Assembly (NCBI GenBank): GCA_036244975.1
Contig: BTTE01000005.1
Span: 3,223-67,222 of the forward strand
Source of the DNA: Sulfidibacterium sp036244975
GTDB lineage: Bacteria; Bacteroidota; Bacteroidia; Bacteroidales; F082
Length of the DNA: 64,000 nucleotides
Direction: 5' to 3'
Below, piece by piece: positions 33,573-41,753 of this stretch; the first letter of the stretch is position 1, and every line of letters begins with the position of its first letter. The notes under the pieces are model-generated. The model was given only the letters and a program-made list of their open reading frames with translations, did not search any database and was not told the origin of the DNA. The position numbers and the translations under genes are program-made.

Positions 33573-35270
33573 ATGAAGAAATTAGTCGAATGTGTTCCTA
33601 ACTTTAGTGAAGGCCGCGACATGTCGGTCATAAAGCAGATTACCGATGAGATAGAAAAAGTTGAAGGTGTCAGGTTGCTGGATGTGGATCCCGGCGCTGC
33701 CACCAACCGTACGGTGGTAACGCTTGTCGGCACACCCGACGAAGTGGTGGAAGCCGCCTTCCGGGCGGTGAAAAAAGCTGCCGAAGTCATCGACATGCGG
33801 CACCACAAAGGCGAACATCCCCGTTTTGGGGCCACGGATGTATGTCCGCTGGTTCCGGTGGCCAACATCACCATGGAGGAGACGGTGGAGTATGCCCGGA
33901 AGCTGGCCAAACGCCTTGGCGAAGAGCTGGAAATTCCCATCTATTGTTATGAAAATGCCGCTTTCACGGAAGAGCGGAAAAATTTAGCCAACTGCCGTTC
34001 AGGAGAATACGAAGGACTAACCGAAAAACTGACCGACCCGCACTGGAAACCCGATTTCGGTCCGGCGGAATTCAGTGAAAAAGTGGCGGGCAGCGGCGTT
34101 ACGGCTGTGGGTGCCCGCGATTTTTTGGTGGCTTTCAATGTAAACCTGAACACCACTTCCACCCGCCGGGCCAATGCCATTGCTTTTGATGTGCGCGAGC
34201 GCGGGCGGGCAAAAAGAGACGGAAATCCCGTTACCGGAAAAATCGTAAAAGACGAAAACGGCAAGCCGGTGATGATTCCCGGCTCGCTAAAAGCCGTGAA
34301 AGCCATTGGCTGGTACATCGAGGAGTACGGCGTTGCCCAAATCTCTATGAACCTCACAAACATCAGTATAACACCCGTGCATGTGGCTTTTGACGAAGTC
34401 TGCAAAAAAGCGGATACACACGGTATCCGCGTTACCGGTTCGGAACTGGTGGGGCTTATCCCGCTGGAGGCCATGCTGGAAGCCGGACGTTATTTTCTGC
34501 GGAAGCAAAAACGCTCGACAGGTGTTGACCGCGACGAGTTGCTGAAGATTGCTATCAAATCTATGGGGTTAAATGATTTAAAACCTTTTAACCCGAAAGA
34601 ACGCATAATTGAATTTCTGCTCGAAGAACCGGGAAAAAAGCTGACGGACATGAGTCTGACAGGTTTCGCCAACGAAACGGCTTCCGAATCACCGGCACCG
34701 GGAGGTGGTTCCATTTCGGCTTATGTTGGTACGCTGGGTGTTTCGCTGGGAACCATGGTAGCCAACCTCTCCGCACACAAGCGTGGCTGGGACGACCGTT
34801 GGGAAGATTTTTCCGACTGGGCTGAGAAAGGGCAGCAGTTCAAAGATGAGTTGCTGCGGCTGGTAGATGAGGATACCATGGCTTTTAACAAAATTATGGA
34901 TGCTTTCGGCCTTCCAAAAAAGACTGAAGAGGAGAAAAGAGTTCGTAAAGAAGCCATAGAAGAGGCCTCAAAGCACGCAATGGAAATACCTTATAAGGTT
35001 ATGGAAACAGCTCTCAACTCCATAGCTGTTATGCGTGCTATGGCTGAAAATGGAAATCCCAACTCCGCCTCCGATGCGGGTGTGGGCGCTCTTTGCGCAC
35101 TGACAGCGGTGGAAGGTGCTTACCTCAACGTAAAAATCAACGCTATGGGTATCACGGATAAAAAATTTACGGGAGATATGCTTCTCAGGGCAAAAGAAGT
35201 TGCTCAAAAAGCCCGCTCCTGCCGCAATATGATTATCGAAACGGTGGAACAGAAAATCAGGGAGCTGTAA
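33573..35270 (+). CDS. ftcD: Bifunctional glutamate formimidoyltransferase / formimino-THF cyclodeaminase
   Basis: A 565-residue fusion. Residues 1-~325 are the formiminotransferase ('KLVECVPNFSEGRD', 'HKGEHPRFGATDVCPL'), moving the formimino group of N-formimidoyl-glutamate to tetrahydrofolate. Residues ~350-565 are the four-helix cyclodeaminase ('SPAPGGGSISAYVGTLG', 'NPNSASDAGVGALCALTAV') releasing ammonia and leaving methenyl-THF. The two activities on one chain, as in vertebrates, allow channelling. The start at 33573 gives the family N-terminus; an in-frame ATG at 33531 lies inside hutI and upstream of a promoter-like box. Confidence 0.95.
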   Translation: MKKLVECVPNFSEGRDMSVIKQITDEIEKVEGVRLLDVDPGAATNRTVVTLVGTPDEVVEAAFRAVKKAAEVIDMRHHKGEHPRFGATDVCPLVPVANITMEETVEYARKLAKRLGEELEIPIYCYENAAFTEERKNLANCRSGEYEGLTEKLTDPHWKPDFGPAEFSEKVAGSGVTAVGARDFLVAFNVNLNTTSTRRANAIAFDVRERGRAKRDGNPVTGKIVKDENGKPVMIPGSLKAVKAIGWYIEEYGVAQISMNLTNISITPVHVAFDEVCKKADTHGIRVTGSELVGLIPLEAMLEAGRYFLRKQKRSTGVDRDELLKIAIKSMGLNDLKPFNPKERIIEFLLEEPGKKLTDMSLTGFANETASESPAPGGGSISAYVGTLGVSLGTMVANLSAHKRGWDDRWEDFSDWAEKGQQFKDELLRLVDEDTMAFNKIMDAFGLPKKTEEEKRVRKEAIEEASKHAMEIPYKVMETALNSIAVMRAMAENGNPNSASDAGVGALCALTAVEGAYLNVKINAMGITDKKFTGDMLLRAKEVAQKARSCRNMIIETVEQKIREL

Positions 35271-35431
35271 ATATTGATAACAATCCTGTTTAACTTTAAA
35301 TAACTTCAAAGGAAAAGCTGTCGCAGGTATCGACCATACTGTTCTGCTTTACATCGTTTTGCTTTTCAATAATATCAGTAACCATCAAAAAAAAAATTAA
35401 AAAATAATTAGGATAATGTGGCAGGAGTTTG

Positions 35432-35439
35432 TATTTTTG
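35432..35439 (+). promoter_or_regulatory. Candidate -7 element of rpmG
   Basis: TATTTTTG matches TAnnTTTG, 28 nt before the rpmG ATG. The 197 bp between ftcD and rpmG hold no reading frame for ribosomal protein L28. Confidence 0.5.
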
Positions 35440-35467
35440 CCGACCAAAATTTTAAAAGCGATTCACA

Positions 35468-35656
35468 ATGGCTAAGAAAAGTAAAGGCGCAAGGATTCAG
35501 GTGATTTTAGAGTGCACGGAGCATAAAAAAAGCGGTATGCCGGGGACTTCACGGTACATCACTACCAAGAATAAAAAAAATACCCCCGAAAGGCTGGAGT
35601 TGAAGAAATACAACCCCATTCTGAAAAAAATGACTATTCACCGAGAAATTAAATAA
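35468..35656 (+). CDS. rpmG: Ribosomal protein L33
   Basis: A 62-residue L33 ('AKKSKGARIQVILECTEHKK', 'GTSRYITTKNKKNTPERLEL', 'KKYNPILKK'). It keeps a single Cys and lacks the paired CxxC zinc ribbons, so it is the zinc-independent (C-minus) type. The DUF4295 mini-gene follows after 8 nt. Confidence 0.97.
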   Translation: MAKKSKGARIQVILECTEHKKSGMPGTSRYITTKNKKNTPERLELKKYNPILKKMTIHREIK

Positions 35657-35664
35657 TTTGAACC

Positions 35665-35817
35665 ATGGCTAAAAAAGTAGTTGCATCATTACAGTCCACA
35701 GGAAAAGACTTTGCAAAAGTTATTAAAGCGGTAAAATCCCCTAAGTCGGGTGCTTACACTTTTAAAGAAGAAATTATCCCTACAGATAAGGTGAAAGAAT
35801 ATTTTGCTAAGAAATAA
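35665..35817 (+). CDS. DUF4295 family mini-protein
   Basis: A 50-residue basic protein ('MAKKVVASLQSTGKDFAKVI' to 'VKEYFAKK'). It is a Bacteroidota-specific small protein nearly always found just after rpmG, and by its size and charge is likely ribosome-associated; its exact role is not established. It is followed by terminator hairpins. Confidence 0.9.
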   Translation: MAKKVVASLQSTGKDFAKVIKAVKSPKSGAYTFKEEIIPTDKVKEYFAKK

Positions 35818-35844
35818 GCGAGAATCTTCTCGATTTTTTAAAAG

Positions 35845-35886
35845 AAAGCTTTTTCCTGTCATCGGGAAGAAGCTTTTTTATTTTTA
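35845..35886 (+). terminator. Rho-independent terminator after rpmG-DUF4295
   Basis: A ~12-bp stem (AAAGCTTTTTCC with GGGAAGAAGCTTT, one wobble) is followed by a T-rich tail TTTTTTATTTTT. A smaller hairpin (CGAGA/TCTCG) with its own ATTTTTT tail lies just before it at 35819-35837, giving tandem terminators. Confidence 0.8.
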
Positions 35887-35940
35887 TGCTTCGCATTTTT
35901 TATTTGGGTGAGGTTTTAACAAACATTTAATCAAACAGTT

Positions 35941-36894
35941 ATGGGCTTATTCTCTTTCTTTTCTTCCAGGCAGCAAAAAGAAGACCTCGACAAAGGGTTG
36001 GAAAAAACCAGACAGAGCGTTTTTAGCAAACTCTCAAAAGCCGTCGTCGGAAAATCAAAAGTGGACGATGAAGTGCTGGACGACCTCGAAGAAATTCTCG
36101 TTACCTCCGATGTGGGTGTCGAAACCACGCTTAAGATTATCGACCGCATCGAAGCCCGTGTTGCCCGTGACAAATACCTTGGCGTTGATGAGTTGAACCG
36201 CCTGCTGAAAGAGGAAATTGTAGCCCTTTTGCAGGAAAACCACAGTGGCGATGGCGCTGATTTTGAGCTGCCTGCAGATAAGAAACCTTATGTTATCATG
36301 GTGGTTGGCGTGAACGGCGTAGGAAAAACCACCACCATCGGTAAACTGGCTTACAATTTCAAAAGAGTCAACAAGAACGTTGTTCTTGGCGCTTCCGATA
36401 CTTTCCGTGCCGCCGCTGTGGCACAGTTGAAAATATGGTCGGAGCGCGTGGATGTCCCCATGGTAAGCCAGGGCATGGGCGCTGACCCGGCTTCCGTAGC
36501 TTACGACACTGTAAAATCGGCCATTGCCCAGGATGCTGACGTAGTCATTATCGACACGGCCGGAAGGTTGCACAACAAGGTAAACCTGATGAACGAGCTT
36601 TCCAAAGTCAAGCGGGTCATGCAAAAGCTGATTCCCGATGCTCCCCACGAAATTTTGCTCGTACTGGATGCTTCTACCGGCCAGAATGCCATTGAGCAGG
36701 CCCGGCAGTTTATTGCCGCCACGGAGGTAAATGCTATCGCGCTCACCAAGCTGGATGGTACAGCCAAAGGCGGTGTGGTTATCGGCATCTCCGACACTTT
36801 CAAAATTCCCGTGAAATACATTGGCGTGGGGGAAAAGATGGAAGACCTGCAGGTCTTTGACCGTAAAGAATTTGTCGCAGCACTCTTCTCTTAA
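35941..36894 (+). CDS. ftsY: Signal recognition particle receptor FtsY
   Basis: A 317-residue SRP GTPase consisting of the NG domain only; the long acidic A-domain of E. coli FtsY is missing, as in most Bacteroidota. P-loop 'GVNGVGKTTTIGKLAY' from 123, 'ASDTFRAAAVAQLKIW', 'IIDTAGRLHNK', 'TKLDGTAKGG' are all present. It docks SRP-ribosome complexes at the membrane. rimO follows after 9 nt. Confidence 0.97.
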   Translation: MGLFSFFSSRQQKEDLDKGLEKTRQSVFSKLSKAVVGKSKVDDEVLDDLEEILVTSDVGVETTLKIIDRIEARVARDKYLGVDELNRLLKEEIVALLQENHSGDGADFELPADKKPYVIMVVGVNGVGKTTTIGKLAYNFKRVNKNVVLGASDTFRAAAVAQLKIWSERVDVPMVSQGMGADPASVAYDTVKSAIAQDADVVIIDTAGRLHNKVNLMNELSKVKRVMQKLIPDAPHEILLVLDASTGQNAIEQARQFIAATEVNAIALTKLDGTAKGGVVIGISDTFKIPVKYIGVGEKMEDLQVFDRKEFVAALFS

Positions 36895-36903
36895 AATATC
36901 TCT

Positions 36904-38208
36904 GTGAGAAAAGTAAAAAAACAGAAAGTTAATGTTGTAACACTGGGTTGCTCCAAAAACCTCGTGGACTCCGAAGTACTGATGCGTCAGTTAGACGACC
37001 GCTACGAGGTGATGAACGACTCCAATGACCCGGCCGATATTATGGTCATCAACACCTGCGGTTTTATTCAGGATGCCAAAGAGGAATCTATTGACATGAT
37101 TTTATCGGCCATAGAGGCAAAAAAGGCGGGGAAACTGCGTAAGATAATTGTTACCGGATGTTTGTCACAACGCTACAAATCCGAGCTAACAGAGGAGATG
37201 AGCAGCGTGGATGCTTTTTTTGGTGTTAATGATTTGCCACAAATTCTGGAAATGCTGGAAACGGATTACAAAAAGGAGTTAGTGGGCGAACGTCATTTGA
37301 CCACCCCTTCCCATTTTGCTTATCTGAAAATATCGGAAGGTTGCGACCGCAGTTGTGCTTTTTGCGCCATCCCGCTTATTCGTGGGAAGCACGTGTCAAA
37401 ACCTTTTGAAGAGGTTGTTGCCGAAGCGGAAAAACTGGCTGCCAACGGGGTGAAAGAGTTGTTGCTCATTGCTCAGGATTTGACCTGGTACGGCCTTGAC
37501 CTGTACGAAAAGCGCCGCATTGCTGCGCTGGTTATCCGGCTTTCCGAAATCGATGGTATCGAATGGATTCGGCTGCATTATGCTTATCCTGCCGGTTTCC
37601 CGGAAGATTTGCTGGAGGTAATGCAGAAAAACCCGAAAGTCTGCAAATATCTTGACATTCCTTTGCAACACATTAGCAACCGCATTTTAGAATCCATGAA
37701 ACGCGGCCTGGATGGAGAAAAAACCCGCCAACTGGCGCTTTCGTGGCGCGAAAAAGTGCCGGGAATGGCGTTGCGTTCTACTTTCATCGTGGGCTATCCC
37801 GGTGAAACGGAAGAAGAGTTTCAACAACTGTTGGAGTTTATCCGTGAGATGCGTTTCGACCGTCTCGGCGTTTTCCAGTACTCGCCCGAAGAAAATACGG
37901 CTGCTTTTGCTTTGCCTGATGATGTTCCGGACACAGTAAAACAGGAACGTGAATATCGGCTCATGCAATTGCAGCAACAAATTTCGCTGGAGCTGAACAA
38001 CGAAAAAGTCGGCAAAACATTCAAAGTGCTCATCGACAAAAAAGAGGACGGTTTTTATGTGGGTCGCACCGAATTTGATTCTCCCGAAGTGGACAATGAA
38101 GTGCTTATCCCGGCAGAAGAAGCAACATTACAAACAGGTGAATTTTACAACATTAAAATCACCCGCTCCGATTTTTACGACCTCTACGGTGTGGAGGAAA
38201 AGTTGTAA
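36904..38208 (+). CDS. rimO: Ribosomal protein S12 methylthiotransferase RimO
   Basis: A 434-residue radical-SAM enzyme that methylthiolates Asp of ribosomal protein S12. The N-terminal cluster cysteines are Cys16, Cys52 and Cys86; the radical-SAM triad is Cys147-X3-Cys151-X2-Cys154 in 'EGCDRSCAFCAIPLIRG'. A TRAM domain closes the protein. The start is GTG, which gives the family N-terminus ('VNVVTLGCSKNLVDSEVLM'). Confidence 0.96.
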   Translation: MRKVKKQKVNVVTLGCSKNLVDSEVLMRQLDDRYEVMNDSNDPADIMVINTCGFIQDAKEESIDMILSAIEAKKAGKLRKIIVTGCLSQRYKSELTEEMSSVDAFFGVNDLPQILEMLETDYKKELVGERHLTTPSHFAYLKISEGCDRSCAFCAIPLIRGKHVSKPFEEVVAEAEKLAANGVKELLLIAQDLTWYGLDLYEKRRIAALVIRLSEIDGIEWIRLHYAYPAGFPEDLLEVMQKNPKVCKYLDIPLQHISNRILESMKRGLDGEKTRQLALSWREKVPGMALRSTFIVGYPGETEEEFQQLLEFIREMRFDRLGVFQYSPEENTAAFALPDDVPDTVKQEREYRLMQLQQQISLELNNEKVGKTFKVLIDKKEDGFYVGRTEFDSPEVDNEVLIPAEEATLQTGEFYNIKITRSDFYDLYGVEEKL

Positions 38209-38298
38209 ATAACTTTGACTTCCCGTTTTCTTTTCCTGGTTGATTCTTTTTTGTTTTCATCAGTAACACAAAAAAGTTTCTTTCCTGCTGTTCTATCA

Positions 38299-38308
38299 CA
38301 AACGTTTG
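38299..38308 (+). promoter_or_regulatory. LacI-family-like operator 1 upstream of the glycogen operon
   Basis: CAAACGTTTG, a perfect 10-bp palindrome with the central CG typical of LacI/GalR-family sites, close to the GCAAACGTTTGC core known for maltose repressors of the MalR type. It lies 161 bp upstream of the debranching gene. Confidence 0.45.
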
Positions 38309-38322
38309 AAAAAGCATATAAA

Positions 38323-38333
38323 AAACGTTTGCG
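38323..38333 (+). promoter_or_regulatory. LacI-family-like operator 2 upstream of the glycogen operon
   Basis: AAACGTTTGCG repeats the AAACGTTTG core, centred 23 bp (about two helical turns) from operator 1. No LacI-type regulator gene is in the window. Confidence 0.45.
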
Positions 38334-38417
38334 AATTTTGCTTCATAATAAAACCTATTTCCTTAAAAAATAAGGAATTATTAACAATTCACAATATCCG
38401 GAAACCGCAGGTTTTAT

Positions 38418-38425
38418 TATTTTTG
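38418..38425 (+). promoter_or_regulatory. Candidate -7 element of the glycogen operon
   Basis: TATTTTTG matches TAnnTTTG, 42 nt before the ATG at 38460 and about 85-95 bp downstream of the second palindrome. Confidence 0.45.
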
Positions 38426-38459
38426 TGGTGTAGAAAAGTTTAAGCGAAAACAGAAAAAA

Positions 38460-40412
38460 ATGGGTTATATAAAATTTGATAAGAAGCAGCTTGTCAACCT
38501 GAATTATTCACTCAGCAGAGAGAAGTTGCGCACCAACCGGGCCGGCAGCTATGCCAATTCCAGCATCATAAATTGCAATACACGGAGCTATCACGGACTT
38601 TTGGTGGTTCCACAGCCTCTGATTGACGACAACAACCACGTTCTGTTATCGGGTTTGGATGAGAACCTGCTATCCAACGATTTTGAGTTTCATCTGGGTT
38701 CGCGCATGTACGAAGGAGGCGTCATGGAACCCAAAGGACACAAATATCTGCGTGATTATGATATGGACCCCATTCCTCGTTTGGTTTTCAGGCTTGGAAG
38801 TATTGTGCTGGTAAAAGAGCTTATCTTCACACAAAAAGAAGACCGTATTTTCATAAAATATACGCTCGAAGAGAGTATCGGGAAAGTGAAATTCAGTCTG
38901 CGACCTTTTCTTGCTTTCCGCAGCGTTCATACGCTCAGCAAAGCCAATACTTATGCGAATACTCATTTTAAACCGATTAAAAACGGCGTCAGCTGGCAGA
39001 TGTACCAGGGCTACTCGCCGGTTTATATGCAGTTTTCGAAAAAGACAGAGTATATCCATGTTCCCGACTGGTATTACAATGTGCAATATATTCGTGAAAA
39101 AGAGCGTGGTTATGCTTATCTCGAAGACCTATACTCCCCCGGGTATTTTGAAACCGAATTGAAAAAAGGCGAAAGTATTGTTATATCTGCAGGTCTTGAA
39201 GAAAAAACGCCAGCCAATTTCAAGCGGCATTTTACCGCTGAAGTAAAAAAACGTGTCCCCCGCAGCAACTTTGAAAACAGTCTGCAAAATGCTGCCGAAG
39301 AGTTTATTATCCATACTAAACATCGCACGGAAGTTATTGCCGGCTATCCGTGGTTTGGTCGCTGGGGCCGCGATACATTTATTGCCCTGCCGGGGCTTAC
39401 ACTGATAAACGGAGATAAAAAGACTTTTCATGCCGTGGTGAAAACCATGCTCAGTGAGCTGAAAAACGGACTTTTCCCCAATCTCGGACACGGCGCCGGG
39501 GCCAGTTTCAATTCGGCGGATACTTCTCTGTGGTTTTTCTGGGCTTTACATCAATATGCGTTAATCACGGGGGAGACTGCAGGACTATGGGCTTCTTACG
39601 GCAAGGCCATGGAAAGTATCCTGAACAATTACAGGAAGGGGACGCTGCATCAGATTCGTATGCACGACAACGGACTTATCTGGGCCGGCGAAACCGGCAA
39701 GGCCGTTACCTGGATGGATGCCATTGTTGAAGGAAAACCGGTAACCGCCCGTACAGGTTTTGCAGTGGAAATAAACGCATTATGGTATGAAGCTATTCGC
39801 TTTGCCCTGCAACTCGCCGAAGAAGCCAAAGACCAGCGTTTTGTGAACCGATGGGAAAAATGGCCTGAAACCATCAGAAAATCGTTTGCAGACATGTTCT
39901 GGGACGAAGCGAAAGGTTCCCTCGCCGACTATGCCACTTACGAACAAAAAGATTTTACTATCCGGCCAAACATGGTCATTGCGGCATCATTGCCTTTTTC
40001 ACCGCTTAACCCCGACATGAAAATTGCCGTACTCGGAAAAGCAAAAAACGAACTCCTCACACCACGGGGCCTGCGCTCGCTCTCTCCGCGTTTTGTCGAA
40101 TACAAAGGAAAATATCGCGGTAACCAGGAGGAACGCGACCTCGCTTACCATCAGGGAACAGCCTGGCCGTGGCTTTTGGGGCCGTTTGCAGAAGCCTGGT
40201 TGAGTATCTATGGCGAAAAAGGGAAACCGTTTATTCGTAGCCTCTACGAGGGCTTTGAGGCGGTTATAACTGAAGCCGGCGTGGGGACGATTTCCGAGAT
40301 TTACGATGGCGACCCGCCTCACGAAGCAGAGGGTGCCATCTCACAAGCCTGGAGCGTGGCAGAGCTGCTGCGGATAAAATGGATGCTTGATGGTAAAGAA
40401 TTAACAAAATGA
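38460..40412 (+). CDS. Glycogen debranching enzyme (amylo-alpha-1,6-glucosidase type)
   Basis: A 650-residue enzyme. Residues ~1-250 are the N-terminal debranching-associated beta domain ('NRAGSYANSSIINCNTRSYH', 'GLLVVPQP'). Residues ~275-640 are the alpha/alpha-barrel GDE_C domain with 'GYPWFGRWGRDTFIALPGL', 'GLIWAGETGKAVTWMD', 'YHQGTAWPWLLGPFAEAWL' and 'GTISEIYDGDPPHEAEGAIS', which contain the acidic residues expected of the catalytic pair. It removes branch-point glucose from glycogen. First gene of the glycogen operon; the next gene starts 34 nt on. Confidence 0.92.
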   Translation: MGYIKFDKKQLVNLNYSLSREKLRTNRAGSYANSSIINCNTRSYHGLLVVPQPLIDDNNHVLLSGLDENLLSNDFEFHLGSRMYEGGVMEPKGHKYLRDYDMDPIPRLVFRLGSIVLVKELIFTQKEDRIFIKYTLEESIGKVKFSLRPFLAFRSVHTLSKANTYANTHFKPIKNGVSWQMYQGYSPVYMQFSKKTEYIHVPDWYYNVQYIREKERGYAYLEDLYSPGYFETELKKGESIVISAGLEEKTPANFKRHFTAEVKKRVPRSNFENSLQNAAEEFIIHTKHRTEVIAGYPWFGRWGRDTFIALPGLTLINGDKKTFHAVVKTMLSELKNGLFPNLGHGAGASFNSADTSLWFFWALHQYALITGETAGLWASYGKAMESILNNYRKGTLHQIRMHDNGLIWAGETGKAVTWMDAIVEGKPVTARTGFAVEINALWYEAIRFALQLAEEAKDQRFVNRWEKWPETIRKSFADMFWDEAKGSLADYATYEQKDFTIRPNMVIAASLPFSPLNPDMKIAVLGKAKNELLTPRGLRSLSPRFVEYKGKYRGNQEERDLAYHQGTAWPWLLGPFAEAWLSIYGEKGKPFIRSLYEGFEAVITEAGVGTISEIYDGDPPHEAEGAISQAWSVAELLRIKWMLDGKELTK

Positions 40413-40446
40413 AAAGATTTTTGAAAAACAAACCAGAAAAGAAGCT

Positions 40447-41733
40447 ATGAGAGTATTGATGTTCGGATGGGAATTTCCTCCTCATATCACCGGAGGGTTG
40501 GGGACAGCCTGCTACGGCCTTACCAAAGGACTGAGCAAGCAAGGTACGGAAATTGTCTTTGTTGTTCCCAAAGCTTATGGCGATGAAGACGGGCAGGTTG
40601 CTTCCATCCGTAATGCCAGTGGCATTCCCTTCGACCTGAAAGATGAGGAATACAAAGCTTACTGGCAACATATTAAGTATCTGGAAGTTGGTTCCAATAT
40701 TATTCCTTATGTAAGTCCGGAATTTTTTTCCAAAATCACGGAAAAAGACCAAAAAACCAGTGAAGAGTTTAAAAGTCATGTCTTTTCACGCAACTTTGAA
40801 TTTTCGGGCACGTACGGAGAAAATCTCTTCGAAGAGGTGGCGCGCTATGCTCTTATCGCTTCGGCACTGGCTCTGAAAGAAAAATTCGACGTTATTCATG
40901 CCCACGACTGGCTCACCTATCCTGCCGGTATTGCGGCCAAGCTGTCTTCCGGGAAAAAGCTGGTTGTTCACATGCATGCCACCGAATTCGACCGTACGGG
41001 CGGCAATGTCAACCAGCAGGTTTACCAAATAGAACGGCAGGGGATGGAAGCTGCCGATGCCGTTATTACCGTGAGCAACCTTACGCGGAACATTGTTATT
41101 GAAAAATATGGTATAAATCCCGACAAGATTTTTACCGTACACAATGCTGTGGACACCAATAGTATGAAAAATTACAGCGGTTTCAAAAAGCATTTCGACG
41201 AGAAGCTGATAACTTTTCTCGGACGTATCACTTATCAGAAAGGACCCGATTATTTTATCGAAGCAGCCTTTAAGGTTTTGCAAAAAGATCCCAAAGTACG
41301 GTTTGCCATGGCCGGATCGGGTGACATGTTGCTGAAAATGATAAAACGCGTTGCCCAGCTTCGTATATCCGATAAATTCCATTTTACAGGCTTCCTGCAG
41401 GGCGATGATGTGGATCATATTTTTGCCATGAGCGATGTATTCGTTATGCCTTCCGTGTCCGAACCTTTTGGCATTGTGCCGTTAGAGGCCATGCGTTCCA
41501 GTGTTCCGGTCATCATCTCCAAACAAAGTGGCGTGGCCGAAGTATTGCATCACGCACTGAAAGTGGATTTCTGGGATATCAATGCCATGGCCGATGCCAT
41601 TTACGGATTCTGTCATTACCAGGGTCTTTCCAAAATGTTTAAGAAATATGGCAAACAGGAGGTGGAAAGTTTGAAATGGGAAGATGCCGCATTGAAGGTC
41701 ATTCAGATTTATAACAAAATTATAAACAGCTAA
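40447..41733 (+). CDS. GT-B glycosyltransferase, GT4/GT5-like, glycogen-associated
   Basis: A 428-residue GT-B enzyme. The N-terminal domain opens with 'MFGWEFPPHITGGLGTACYG', the GxGGLG-type nucleotide-sugar loop of starch/glycogen synthases. The C-terminal domain has 'LGRITYQKGPDYFIEAA' and the donor-binding 'PSVSEPFGIVPLEAMRSSVP' E-x7-E motif of GT4. Placed between debranching enzyme and GH57 in the same operon, it probably builds or primes alpha-glucan; the donor (UDP- or ADP-glucose) cannot be read from the sequence. Confidence 0.85.
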   Translation: MRVLMFGWEFPPHITGGLGTACYGLTKGLSKQGTEIVFVVPKAYGDEDGQVASIRNASGIPFDLKDEEYKAYWQHIKYLEVGSNIIPYVSPEFFSKITEKDQKTSEEFKSHVFSRNFEFSGTYGENLFEEVARYALIASALALKEKFDVIHAHDWLTYPAGIAAKLSSGKKLVVHMHATEFDRTGGNVNQQVYQIERQGMEAADAVITVSNLTRNIVIEKYGINPDKIFTVHNAVDTNSMKNYSGFKKHFDEKLITFLGRITYQKGPDYFIEAAFKVLQKDPKVRFAMAGSGDMLLKMIKRVAQLRISDKFHFTGFLQGDDVDHIFAMSDVFVMPSVSEPFGIVPLEAMRSSVPVIISKQSGVAEVLHHALKVDFWDINAMADAIYGFCHYQGLSKMFKKYGKQEVESLKWEDAALKVIQIYNKIINS

Positions 41734-41753
41734 TTAAGAAATATTTAAATCAC

